This document shows, one piece after another, positions 56,421-64,000 of a stretch of 64,000 nucleotides of DNA (its first letter is position 1; each line of letters opens with the position of its first letter). The stretch is from Rickettsiales bacterium (GTDB lineage: Bacteria; Pseudomonadota; Alphaproteobacteria; Rickettsiales; UBA998). Where the stretch lies: contig JAMWZD010000001.1 in the NCBI GenBank assembly GCA_024304995.1, forward strand, positions 449,472-513,471, given 5' to 3'. Below the pieces are notes generated by a model. That model was not told the origin of the DNA and searched no databases. It worked only from the letters and a program-made list of their open reading frames with translations. The position numbers and the translations under genes are program-made.

Positions 56421-56448
56421 AGACATAGATTTACGGAGAATATAAAAT

Positions 56449-57795
56449 ATGAAAGTTGCAGTTATTGGTACAGGATATGTTGGCTTGGTTAGCGGCGCAT
56501 GTCTTTCAGAAGTTGGACATGACATTACATGTGTGGACAGAATTCAGGAAAAAATTACAAAGTTAGAGCAAGGCATCATCCCGATTTATGAACCAGGACT
56601 GGATGAAGTGGTTAAAAATAATGTGGCTGCGGGTCGCCTGAAATTTACTACCAGCATCAAACAGGCCGTTGCAGAAGCAGATGCGGTTATCATTGCCGTT
56701 GGCACGCCAACCCGCAAGCTGGATGGCAATGCAGATTTGCAATATGTCTTTGCAGCAGCCAAAGAAATTGCACAGTCTTTGCAGGGCTATACTGTGGTTG
56801 TTACAAAATCCACTGTTCCTGCTGGCACAAATGAAGAAGTGAAACGCATCATTTCTGAAGCCAATCCAAAAGCAGAATTTGATGTGGCATCAAACCCTGA
56901 ATTTCTGCGTGAAGGCAATGCGATTATTGACTTTATGGAACCAGACCGCGTGGTGGTCGGCACAGAAACTGAGCGTGCTAAAGCCGTAATGGCTGAACTT
57001 TACAAGCCGTTTTCGGACAAAGGCTATAACGTTATTCATACTGATATTGTATCTTCTGAGCTTATCAAATATGCCGCGAACACGTTCCTTGCAACAAAAG
57101 TAAGTTTCATCAATGAGATGGCGGATTTATGTGAGCGTCTTGGTGGCAATATTGAAGATGTGTCTCTCGGCATGGGTTCAGACAACCGCATTGGACGCGC
57201 CTTCCTGCGCCCTGGACCAGGATATGGAGGGTCTTGCTTCCCGAAAGACACACTGGCAATGGTGAGCATTGGTGAGCGTGCGCTTTCTCCTGCAACAATT
57301 GTAGAAGCCGTGATCGCAGTAAACCGTGCGCGCCCACACCGCATGACCGCGAAAATTCTGGATGCATTGCAGGGCAATCTGCGCGGCAAGAAAATTGCGC
57401 TGCTTGGCCTGACCTTTAAACCAGATACGGATGATGTCCGTGATTCTATTGCATTGCTTATTGCGGATGAACTCGTTCGCGGTGGTGCAAAAGTAGTGGG
57501 CTATGACCCGCAGGGCGCGGAAGAAGCTCGCCACGTGATTGGTGATATTATCGAATATGCTGACAGTGCAAAAGAGGCGATTAAAGGTGCAGATATTGCA
57601 GTATTAGCAACAGAGTGGAAAGAAATCACCGCGCTGACTCCGCAGGATTATAAATCTGCGCTGAATTACCCTGTATTGGTTGATCTGCGCAATTGCTACA
57701 AGCTGGATGATATGCAACAAGCTGGACTGACTTATTATTCCGTAGGTCGCAAGCCAGTGATTCAGCCTGAATCGGTTGCGGCGTTGGCATCGTAA
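56449..57795 (+). CDS. ugd: UDP-glucose 6-dehydrogenase
   Basis: A 448-residue enzyme oxidising UDP-glucose to UDP-glucuronate, a precursor of acidic exopolysaccharides. NAD-binding MKVAVIGTGYVGLVSGACLS, NPEFLREGNAIIDFMEPDRV, the catalytic Cys in GPGYGGSCFPKD near residue 262 and the C-terminal FKPDTDDVRDS are all present. First gene of the exopolysaccharide block; a strong hairpin follows it. Confidence 0.97.
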   Translation: MKVAVIGTGYVGLVSGACLSEVGHDITCVDRIQEKITKLEQGIIPIYEPGLDEVVKNNVAAGRLKFTTSIKQAVAEADAVIIAVGTPTRKLDGNADLQYVFAAAKEIAQSLQGYTVVVTKSTVPAGTNEEVKRIISEANPKAEFDVASNPEFLREGNAIIDFMEPDRVVVGTETERAKAVMAELYKPFSDKGYNVIHTDIVSSELIKYAANTFLATKVSFINEMADLCERLGGNIEDVSLGMGSDNRIGRAFLRPGPGYGGSCFPKDTLAMVSIGERALSPATIVEAVIAVNRARPHRMTAKILDALQGNLRGKKIALLGLTFKPDTDDVRDSIALLIADELVRGGAKVVGYDPQGAEEARHVIGDIIEYADSAKEAIKGADIAVLATEWKEITALTPQDYKSALNYPVLVDLRNCYKLDDMQQAGLTYYSVGRKPVIQPESVAALAS

Positions 57796-57819
57796 CCAAT
57801 TCATTAACATGCTCACCCA

Positions 57820-57854
57820 GAAAACCCATCTTTCAGCCGAAAGATGGGTTTTCT
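57820..57854. terminator. Strong bidirectional hairpin terminator
   Basis: AGAAAACCCATCTTTC and its perfect complement GAAAGATGGGTTTTCT form a 16-bp stem around a short loop, 25 nt after the ugd stop. The T-rich 3' arm makes it terminator-like on either strand. It separates ugd from the glycosyltransferase gene. Confidence 0.75.
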
Positions 57855-57915
57855 GCTTCTCACCAGATTAATGATACTGCTCGACTTCTTAAAGCGTGAG
57901 CATTAAAAGCAATGC

Positions 57916-58953
57916 ATGAATATTGTTGTCATCATGCTGGGGCGCAAATTGGGCGGGATTGAGCAGGTCGCGCTGGATTATTGCACAGCCCTGCAACATG
58001 AAGGCTGCAATGTTTTATGCATTACAGACAGTCGAGCCGCGATTAATCCGAAAGTGCAACTGGAGCAAATCCCCCATAAAACCATCCGAAATTTTGGCGC
58101 GTGGGACAGGCTGGCCGCTGCAAAGATTCGTTCAATATGCAGACGGTTTAAAGCAGATGCCATCATTTCACACGGTAATCGTGCGCTCAACCTGGTAGCG
58201 CTCGCACATTATTCTGCACCGCATATCACAGTTGCCCATAATTATCTGAATAAGCATTTTCACAAAGCTGACGCGGTTTTATGTATCACGCAGGCGCTGC
58301 GTCAGCATCTCATCACCAAACATCAGATTAAAGCAGAACGTTGCTTCCATATGCCCAATCTGCGCCGCATGACAAACGCGCCAGAACGCACGCAGTTTCA
58401 CACCCCTGTGCGGATTGGCACGATCGGGCGCATGGTGCACAAAAAAGGCTTCGATGTATGGTTGCAGGCGCTGGCACTCCTTCGTGATGAAGGCATCATG
58501 TTTGAAGCACAAATTGCGGGAGACGGAGAAGAACGTCAAACACTGGAAACATTATGCCATGATCTGAGATTAAATGAATGGGTTACATTTCAAGGCTGGG
58601 TGAGTGACTCTCAGACTTTTCTCTCTGAGTGCGATATATTCTGCCTGCCTTCACGGCATGAACCGTTTGGCATTGTGCTGCTGGAAGCAATGAATGCCGC
58701 ATTGCCTCTTATTGCCACTAAAAGCGAAGGTCCATCTGAGATCATCACTCCAGAGATTGGCACTTTAGTGCCGATGGACAATGCGGCAGCATTGGCAGAG
58801 GCGCTACACCATGCCATCACCCATGAAGCCGCTAGCATTGCGCGGGGAGTTGCAGCCTATAAGCATGGGTGCGCACATTACGACCTGCTGACTCAGGCAC
58901 ATAAATTACACATAATGATTGAGCAGATTATTGGAGAATATCTCGGAAAGTGA
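57916..58953 (+). CDS. Glycosyltransferase family 4
   Basis: A 345-residue GT-B enzyme: N-terminal MNIVVIMLGRKLGGIEQVAL, then PVRIGTIGRMVHKKGFDVW, the VTFQGW motif and the donor-site E-x7-E type region in RHEPFGIVLLEAMNAALP. It likely adds a sugar to an exopolysaccharide or lipid-linked intermediate; donor and acceptor are unknown. It lies between ugd and the WbaP-like initiator. Confidence 0.9.
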   Translation: MNIVVIMLGRKLGGIEQVALDYCTALQHEGCNVLCITDSRAAINPKVQLEQIPHKTIRNFGAWDRLAAAKIRSICRRFKADAIISHGNRALNLVALAHYSAPHITVAHNYLNKHFHKADAVLCITQALRQHLITKHQIKAERCFHMPNLRRMTNAPERTQFHTPVRIGTIGRMVHKKGFDVWLQALALLRDEGIMFEAQIAGDGEERQTLETLCHDLRLNEWVTFQGWVSDSQTFLSECDIFCLPSRHEPFGIVLLEAMNAALPLIATKSEGPSEIITPEIGTLVPMDNAAALAEALHHAITHEAASIARGVAAYKHGCAHYDLLTQAHKLHIMIEQIIGEYLGK

Positions 58954-59033
58954 TTGCATTTTCTTTAACGATAGATTAATAAAACAGGCACATCTTAACT
59001 TCTTTACATTTGAACAACCGACACGTGGTCGCC

Positions 59034-60509
59034 ATGGCATTTACCCCCTCACTCACGCATCATAAATCAGGCACTCGTCGCCTGCCTCTTGAGCTGACTT
59101 TACTGTTTGCATCCTGCGATGCTGCAGCATTATTAATTGCCACTATCGCTGCGGCAGTTATTCAGGCATTGATATTCACCGCACCTGAAGCCGCCCATAT
59201 TGTGCAGCCTAAAAGCGGCTATTACGCCATGCTTTCCATTCTGATTATATTGATCTGCGGAATTAAGGGGTATTATTCACAGCGTTTCCCGTGGTGGTCA
59301 CAAATTCATTATCTGGTGAAGCTGGTGCTGACATTGCTGGTGTTTGACATCTGCGTGAATGCGACACTTGGTGTCTATTTCTCATTCTCAAAAATATTTG
59401 CTTTTTGGGCATGTACTCTAGGGTTTTTAATTCTCTCGCGCTTTGTAGCGTCTCAATTTGCCAGCAAATCTCCATTGTGGAAAGTGCCTGTAGTGCTGGT
59501 AGGGGATGCAGCACTGGTCACAGACACGCTGTTTGCATTATATGCTGATGGCATGACAGGGTATGAAGTGGAGCATATTGTATTAAACGACAAAAAAGAC
59601 GTGGTTCTGGACGATAGCGCCCTGCCAACAACCCGTGATAATATCACCGTTCATCGAGACATTGACATTTGCGACTTTATTAAAGAACATCCTGACTATT
59701 TCTATGTATTAGGATTTAGCGGTTTTCGCGGCAAACGCAGAGATGATCTGCTTGCAACACTGGAAGCAGGAAAACAGGATTATGCCATTATTCCTGCCAC
59801 GCGCCGTCTGCATCTCTATGGTATGGAACCACATTACTTCTTCGGCAGTGATATTCTGATGCTTCAGCGTAGCACGCGGCTGGTGCAGAACCTCACCAGA
59901 ATCTGCAAACGCCTGCTGGATATTGTGCTCGCGGGTCTTGCGCTTCCTGCATTAGGTATGTTGACGCTGGGCGTGTGGATGATGAAACGCAAGGCAGGCA
60001 TTTATACACCGTTATTTTACGGCGGTAAACGTGTTGGCATGAATGGCGAGTTGTTTCCATGCTGGAAATTCCAGACCATGTATCCTGATGCAGATAAAAA
60101 ACTGAAAGACGTTCTGGATGCTGACCCTGAAAAGAAAGCAGAATGGGACACTTATCAGAAATTAAAGGATGACCCCCGCATTGATTCTCCTGTCTCTGCC
60201 TTCCTGCGCAAAACCTCACTGGATGAAATTCCGCAGCTCTGGAACGTGTTTGTCGGGGATATGAGTCTGGTTGGCCCACGCCCTATTCTGCCCAATCAGG
60301 CGGAGCAATATGGCAAGGACTATGAGCATTATACCTCTGTCCGACCAGGCATCACGGGATTGTGGCAGGTGAGTGGACGCAATGAAACCACGTTTGAACA
60401 GCGACTCGTCTGGGATTACTGGTATATCAAAAACTGGACGCTATGGCATGATATTGTGATTCTCACTAAAACAGTGCGCGTGTTTGCGACTGGATCAGGA
60501 GCGTATTAA
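59034..60509 (+). CDS. Undecaprenyl-phosphate sugar phosphotransferase (WbaP-like)
   Basis: A 491-residue integral membrane enzyme starting exopolysaccharide repeat-unit synthesis by moving a sugar-1-phosphate to undecaprenyl phosphate. About four N-terminal membrane helices (within about 25-150), a Rossmann-like CoA-binding-like region ([12 protein letters not shown]), a fifth hydrophobic segment near 300, and the conserved catalytic C-terminus ([50 protein letters not shown]). I use the ATG at 59034 rather than a TTG at 59010. The sugar (galactose or glucose) is not decidable. Confidence 0.92.
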   Translation: MAFTPSLTHHKSGTRRLPLELTLLFASCDAAALLIATIAAAVIQALIFTAPEAAHIVQPKSGYYAMLSILIILICGIKGYYSQRFPWWSQIHYLVKLVLTLLVFDICVNATLGVYFSFSKIFAFWACTLGFLILSRFVASQFASKSPLWKVPVVLVGDAALVTDTLFALYADGMTGYEVEHIVLNDKKDVVLDDSALPTTRDNITVHRDIDICDFIKEHPDYFYVLGFSGFRGKRRDDLLATLEAGKQDYAIIPATRRLHLYGMEPHYFFGSDILMLQRSTRLVQNLTRICKRLLDIVLAGLALPALGMLTLGVWMMKRKAGIYTPLFYGGKRVGMNGELFPCWKFQTMYPDADKKLKDVLDADPEKKAEWDTYQKLKDDPRIDSPVSAFLRKTSLDEIPQLWNVFVGDMSLVGPRPILPNQAEQYGKDYEHYTSVRPGITGLWQVSGRNETTFEQRLVWDYWYIKNWTLWHDIVILTKTVRVFATGSGAY

Positions 60510-60512
60510 ATT

Positions 60513-61133
60513 ATGGAACTTACCGCTAATGAACGCTTCTCAGACCGCTTGATCGCGCTACTTGCTTTTGATGAGGTGGATGAACATGGGGTGGATACCA
60601 TTTCCATGAGAGATATTGTTACCGCATTAAAAGAGCGCGGTTTTGGATTGCTAATCATTCTGCTATCTTTGCCCAGCGCCATTCCTGGCTGCCCGCCGCC
60701 CATTCCAAGCATTTTTGCGACGCCGCTCGCCGTGCTGGCCGTGCAGATGATATTAGGATATAAGCGCCCAAAGCTGCCTGAATTTATCAATAATAAAACC
60801 GTGAAGCGAAGCAAGCTGAACGGCATTATTGCAAAATTTCATAAATATCTGCGCTATTGCGATATTCTGATTAAACCACGTATGAAGTTTCTTACCGCCC
60901 CGCGCAATGAACGCGTTTTAGGCATTATTATATTATGTTTCACATTAATGGTGATGATTCCTTTGCCACTTACCAACACTGTGCCAAGCATTGCAACCAT
61001 CCTCATCAGCATTGCTGTGATTAGTCGTGACGGGTTGTTCCTGATTGCAGGCACGATTATGGGCTTTGTTTGGGCGGTATTTCTGTTTTTCCTCTCCACA
61101 GGGCTGCTTGAAGTAATAACATCCTACTTTTAA
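60513..61133 (+). CDS. exoD: ExoD-family exopolysaccharide protein
   Basis: A 206-residue membrane protein of the ExoD family: ISMRDIVTALKERGFGLLII, LPSAIPGCPPPIPSIFATPL and the IPLPLTNTVPSIATILIS segment are characteristic. Several hydrophobic segments follow. ExoD was linked to exopolysaccharide production in rhizobia; its biochemical role is unclear. Starts 3 nt after the WbaP-like gene. Confidence 0.93.
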   Translation: MELTANERFSDRLIALLAFDEVDEHGVDTISMRDIVTALKERGFGLLIILLSLPSAIPGCPPPIPSIFATPLAVLAVQMILGYKRPKLPEFINNKTVKRSKLNGIIAKFHKYLRYCDILIKPRMKFLTAPRNERVLGIIILCFTLMVMIPLPLTNTVPSIATILISIAVISRDGLFLIAGTIMGFVWAVFLFFLSTGLLEVITSYF

Positions 61134-61251
61134 AGTATTTTATAGCTTCTTTATGGCTTTGACTGTGCTTCGCTATAGAAACCTAAACCGAATGCGCATA
61201 ACTTCTGCTGTGTAGCGGGCAATCCGCAAAAAAACACAAAAGGAGATTTTT

Positions 61252-62097
61252 ATGTTAAAGACTACTACAGCATTAGCAACAATTCTTATGTTATCAACAG
61301 CACCAGTAATGGTAAGCGCAGATGACATGAGCACTTCAACAAACGCAAACGCAGCAGTGACTGTAAAAACACTGCCAAAATCTGGCGCATCAGTATCATT
61401 GGATGGTACAGTGGAATCAGTAAGCAACAACAAAAACTTTACATTACGTGATGCAACTGGTGCAACAATTGACGTAGAATCAGATCAGGAAATTGCCCTT
61501 AATAAAGGTGACCGTGTATCTGTAGATGGTAAAGTAGACAGCACATTGCTGGGCTTTTCAAAGGAAATTGACGCAAGCAGCATCCGCATTACAGAACGTG
61601 CTAATGCAGATATGGCATCTGAAGACACATCAAGAAGTACTGGCAACTTTTTAACTGATGCCCAGAAAGCGACTACTGGCGCAATTGCAGGTGCAGGTTC
61701 TGCTATTGGCAGTGCAGCAGATAGCACAGTCAATGCTACTAAAAATGCAGCAAGCTCAGTGTCTGATACAGCATCTAATGCAGCGAACTCAGTGAGTGAA
61801 CGTGCAAGCAACATGATGGATTCTTCTAAAGAATGGCATGGTGGCGAATATGGTTCAATTGACAAGCTGCCTGAAAAAGGTCAGGTGATGATTGAAGCAA
61901 AAGTAGCATCTGTTAGCGATGATATGAAACGTTTCGTGATCGAAGATGAAACTGGTGAAACAATTGACGTACATAGCTCTGTAGCTGTAAATCTTCGTGA
62001 AGGTGATACAGTAAAAGTAAAAGGCGAGATGCGTGATGAGATCGCTGGTATGGGTGAAGAGATCACCGCATATGAAGTGAGCGTGAATCGTCAGTAA
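61252..62097 (+). CDS. Exported OB-fold stress protein with helical middle
   Basis: A 281-residue exported protein: signal peptide to about 22 (PVMVSA), then two OB-fold domains resembling the YgiW/YdeI (NirD-like) family (SVSLDGTVESVSNNKNFTLR and MIEAKVASVSDDMKRFVIED). Between them (about 130-195) lies an Ala/Ser/Asn-rich helical stretch with repeated A-x-x-A spacing (GSAADSTVNATKNAASSVSD), LEA-like in character. Strong Shine-Dalgarno (AAGGAGA) and own terminator suggest abundant expression. The OB-fold family is linked to envelope stress in other bacteria; the middle region is new to me. Confidence 0.78.
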   Translation: MLKTTTALATILMLSTAPVMVSADDMSTSTNANAAVTVKTLPKSGASVSLDGTVESVSNNKNFTLRDATGATIDVESDQEIALNKGDRVSVDGKVDSTLLGFSKEIDASSIRITERANADMASEDTSRSTGNFLTDAQKATTGAIAGAGSAIGSAADSTVNATKNAASSVSDTASNAANSVSERASNMMDSSKEWHGGEYGSIDKLPEKGQVMIEAKVASVSDDMKRFVIEDETGETIDVHSSVAVNLREGDTVKVKGEMRDEIAGMGEEITAYEVSVNRQ

Positions 62098-62112
62098 TTC
62101 ACACTAAACACT

Positions 62113-62141
62113 AAAAGGGGAGCATATGCTCCCCTTTTTTT
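62113..62141 (+). terminator. Rho-independent terminator
   Basis: AAAAGGGGAGC and GCTCCCCTTTT form a strong GC-rich stem around ATAT, followed by T residues. It ends the OB-fold gene transcript. Confidence 0.92.
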
Positions 62142-62163
62142 CGCATTTTTACAGGATAAGATT

Positions 62164-62322
62164 ATGACACAGAACACCGATCCAAACCCTATGGATGAAC
62201 CGATGCAAAAAGAAGTGGATAAGCGCGGTCATACCATTAAAGAAGTGGAAGAATCTATGGCTGGCAAAGACTCGCCCGATACCAGCAAAGAAGACGCTCC
62301 AAAATATAACCCATCAATATAA
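62164..62322 (+). CDS. Short 52-aa hydrophilic protein
   Basis: ATG at 62164, AGGA 7-8 nt upstream, TAA at 62320-62322: a 52-residue acidic, Lys/Glu/Asp/Pro-rich peptide (MTQNTDPNPMDEPMQKEVDK at the start, ending KYNPSI) with no membrane segment. It lies after a terminator and 11 nt before the DJ-1-like gene, which has its own AAGGAAAA site, so both are probably on one transcript. Codon use looks like the neighbours'. No family recognised. Confidence 0.7.
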   Translation: MTQNTDPNPMDEPMQKEVDKRGHTIKEVEESMAGKDSPDTSKEDAPKYNPSI

Positions 62323-62333
62323 GGAAAAACATC

Positions 62334-63047
62334 ATGACACGCATACTAATCGTTCTAACATCGCACGGCGAACTTGGAAATACAGGCAAAGGCACAGGAT
62401 TTCATTATGAAGAACTGACCACACCGTATTTTGCGTTCAAAGATGCGGGATATGAAGTGGATTTAGCTTCTATCGCTGGTGGGCAACCACCGCATGACCC
62501 CTCCAGCCTGGATGATGAACCTGAAAAATGGGCCCAGTCTGTTAAACGTTTTAAGGAAGATAGTCAGGCAATGAAGCAACTTTCAGAAACGTATGCAATA
62601 CACCAGATCAATGTCAGCCGCTATGATGCAATCTACCTTCCAGGCGGGCATGGCACGATGTGGGATCTGCCAGACTCCAAACCCCTCGCAGATGTTATTG
62701 GTGCATTATATGATGATGGCAAAATCATCGCCTCTGTATGTCATGGCGCGGCTGGGCTGGTGAATGTGCGCGATACCAAAACCAGTCAACCTCTTGTGAA
62801 CGGCAAAAAGATAAACTGCTTTACGGACGAGGAAGAAAAAGAAGTGGGTCTGGACGATGTAGTGCCGTTCCTGCTGGAAAGTGAATTGCGTGACCTAGGC
62901 GCAGACTTTCACCGCGGCAAGGCTTTCGGCAATTTCACCATTCGCGATGGTCAGCTTATCACAGGTCAAAACCCTGCATCATTAAGTGATTTGAGTGATA
63001 AAATTCTTTCTGCATTGAAAGAGCAGGAAAAACGCGCTGCGGCGTAA
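62334..63047 (+). CDS. DJ-1/PfpI-family protein (Hsp31/HchA-like)
   Basis: A 237-residue class-I amidotransferase-fold protein. The nucleophile elbow is ASVCHGAAGLVNV (Cys near 139), with the acidic residue in LTSHGELGNTGKGTGFHYEE (Glu near 28) and the GGHGTMWDLPDS loop before it. Proteins of this subfamily act as glyoxalases, deglycases or chaperones in stress; I cannot choose. Strong RBS and link with the 52-aa gene upstream. Convergent with the RTX gene, a palindromic repeat lies between. Confidence 0.9.
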   Translation: MTRILIVLTSHGELGNTGKGTGFHYEELTTPYFAFKDAGYEVDLASIAGGQPPHDPSSLDDEPEKWAQSVKRFKEDSQAMKQLSETYAIHQINVSRYDAIYLPGGHGTMWDLPDSKPLADVIGALYDDGKIIASVCHGAAGLVNVRDTKTSQPLVNGKKINCFTDEEEKEVGLDDVVPFLLESELRDLGADFHRGKAFGNFTIRDGQLITGQNPASLSDLSDKILSALKEQEKRAAA

Positions 63048-63058
63048 AAACTAAATCT

Positions 63059-63137
63059 GTCATTCTGGGCGCAGCGAAGAATCTAAAACTGTTTGCTAAA
63101 ACGGAAATCAGACTCTTCAGCTACGCTTCAGAATGAC
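63059..63137. repeat. Interspersed palindromic repeat, copy 5
   Basis: GTCATTCTGGGCGCAGCGAA and the inverted TTCAGCTACGCTTCAGAATGAC bound an element 11 nt after the DJ-1-like stop and just before the RTX gene stop, again between convergent genes. The interior differs from copies 2 and 3. Confidence 0.85.
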
Positions 63138-63144
63138 GTAATAA

Positions 63145-64000
63145 TTATGCTATATCATCCACATAATAAGCAATTCCTTCGTAAACAAAATCACCTTGCC
63201 CGTTAATGACTGAGTCACGTTCGGTCACACTGGTAGTGTAGAAATGCGAATTAGTATTGGTGTTATAAAAACGATATAATGCGTCCCCGCCCTGTGCGCT
63301 TGAAAGAAACGCATTATAAGCAACTCCTTCATATGCAAAGTCTGGGATTTCGGCGATCACCTTGTCACGTTCCACGTCTGAGATAGTGTAGAAATGCGAG
63401 TTGCGCTCAGCGCTGTAAAAACGATATACTGCAGATGTGCCAGCCTGATTACCCGCCGTTCCAAAGGCAGGACCTTCAAAAATAAATGCATCATCATTAT
63501 AGGCAACACTCACCGCTTCCTGAGCTGCAGAATAAAAATGCTTTCCCGTTTGTAAATTGTAGAATCGGTAAATCGCATTTGAGTTCAGATTGATCTGTGA
63601 TACTTCAAGCACGTCCTGCGCTCTGTCATCATAATAGGCAAACATCTCACGCTCATCTGCCGCACCGAAAATATCACTGCTTTTCTGCAAAGATTCTGCA
63701 CTAACAAACCCAACAAACCCGCGGAAGTTGGCAAGATTGCTGCGCAGTTCCCCTGCGGTGTAAGTCACATCATTAAAGCGATATTCTTCAATGGTGTTAT
63801 TAGTCATATAATTAATGATTGTCGCTTCAGTGCCATTTGTGACATCCCGAATGACCAGATGTGCAAAGTCTATCACTGCCAGTTGAATATTCACTGAAAA
63901 AGACTGAGACATAGTAAGCGTATCAAAACCGCCCCCTGATTTCTCAAAAATATAATTTTCGCTACCAACGCCCAGAGAATAGCTATCATTGCCAGTGCCG
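63145..64000 (-). CDS. RTX protein C-terminal part, cut by right edge
   Basis: The frame is open through the ATG at 63912 to the window edge. Beyond that ATG the upstream codons encode GTGNDSYSLGVGSENYIFEK and GGGFDTLTM, typical calcium-binding RTX nonapeptide repeats, so the real start lies outside. The remainder has a domain starting SQSFSVNIQ, then three ~45-residue repeats of the DUF5648 type, each with a (L/V/I)YRFYN..-(S/K)HFY core (YRFYNTNTNSHFYTTS) that ends in a YEGIAY-like strand. RTX proteins leave by type I secretion and bind calcium outside. It could be a substrate of the 35-46 kb exporter or of another one. Confidence 0.85.
   Translation of the reverse strand, partial: GTGNDSYSLGVGSENYIFEKSGGGFDTLTMSQSFSVNIQLAVIDFAHLVIRDVTNGTEATIINYMTNNTIEEYRFNDVTYTAGELRSNLANFRGFVGFVSAESLQKSSDIFGAADEREMFAYYDDRAQDVLEVSQINLNSNAIYRFYNLQTGKHFYSAAQEAVSVAYNDDAFIFEGPAFGTAGNQAGTSAVYRFYSAERNSHFYTISDVERDKVIAEIPDFAYEGVAYNAFLSSAQGGDALYRFYNTNTNSHFYTTSVTERDSVINGQGDFVYEGIAYYVDDIA

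Noticed and set aside
61200-61251. GCGG-CAAT-CCGC hairpin before the OB-fold gene as a riboswitch
   Set aside because: The stem has only 4 bp and the downstream sequence is an A-run, not a terminator or an anti-terminator.

Overview
The window looks like chromosomal DNA from an alphaproteobacterium of moderate GC. The F1 ATP synthase genes stand alone in the order atpH-A-G-D-C, sucC-sucD are paired, and mutM, rpsT and dnaA are clustered; all three arrangements are common in that class. The envelope is Gram-negative (LptF, MCE/PqiC lipid transport, type I secretion, a two-partner-secretion exoprotein). I cannot place it to genus. I saw no rRNA, tRNA, transposase, prophage or CRISPR array.

Layout. 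0-12 kb is mostly housekeeping: a truncated AT-rich gene, sucCD, a DUF1294 protein, hslO, an MCE-domain protein with its lipoprotein partner, the atpHAGDC operon (minus strand), a family-5-like uracil-DNA glycosylase and an O-methyltransferase. 12-19 kb holds a 700-aa orphan protein, a fatty-acyl-CoA ligase, small membrane or coiled-coil proteins and lptF. 19-31 kb is an accessory, cell-surface region: a prepilin-like protein, two tandem secreted polysaccharide-lyase-like/beta-helix proteins, an amidoligase with a class-I glutamine-amidotransferase-like hydrolase, a LuxR-type regulator without a LuxI, and a 1514-aa filamentous-haemagglutinin-like protein. 31-35 kb holds an SDR/DUF4166 pair, an ArsR repressor and a GDP-mannose enzyme.

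35-46 kb is the most unusual part, a minus-strand operon with tightly packed genes. In transcription order it encodes a cysteine-free acidic repeat protein, two different ABC half-transporters (both with degraded ATPase motifs), an HlyD-type adaptor, a receiver-HATPase protein and a hybrid histidine kinase with two receivers and an HPt domain. It reads as a self-contained, signal-coupled type-I-like export system and is my best candidate for something undescribed.

46-64 kb returns to core genes (pepA, ilvN, lon, dnaA, rhodanese, rpsT, mutM) with two more prepilin-like genes. It then has an exopolysaccharide block (ugd, glycosyltransferase, WbaP-like transferase, exoD), a stress-type OB-fold protein, a 52-aa protein, a DJ-1/Hsp31-like protein and the C-terminal part of an RTX protein cut by the right edge. 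A cluster of DnaA boxes lies around rpsT. About five copies of an ~80-bp palindromic repeat (ends GTCAT/ATGAC) sit just after genes.

Taken together, polysaccharide synthesis (manC, ugd, wbaP, exoD), polysaccharide-lyase-like proteins, adhesin-like proteins, prepilins, RTX/type I export and a LuxR regulator suggest a surface-associated or biofilm lifestyle. That is inference from gene content.
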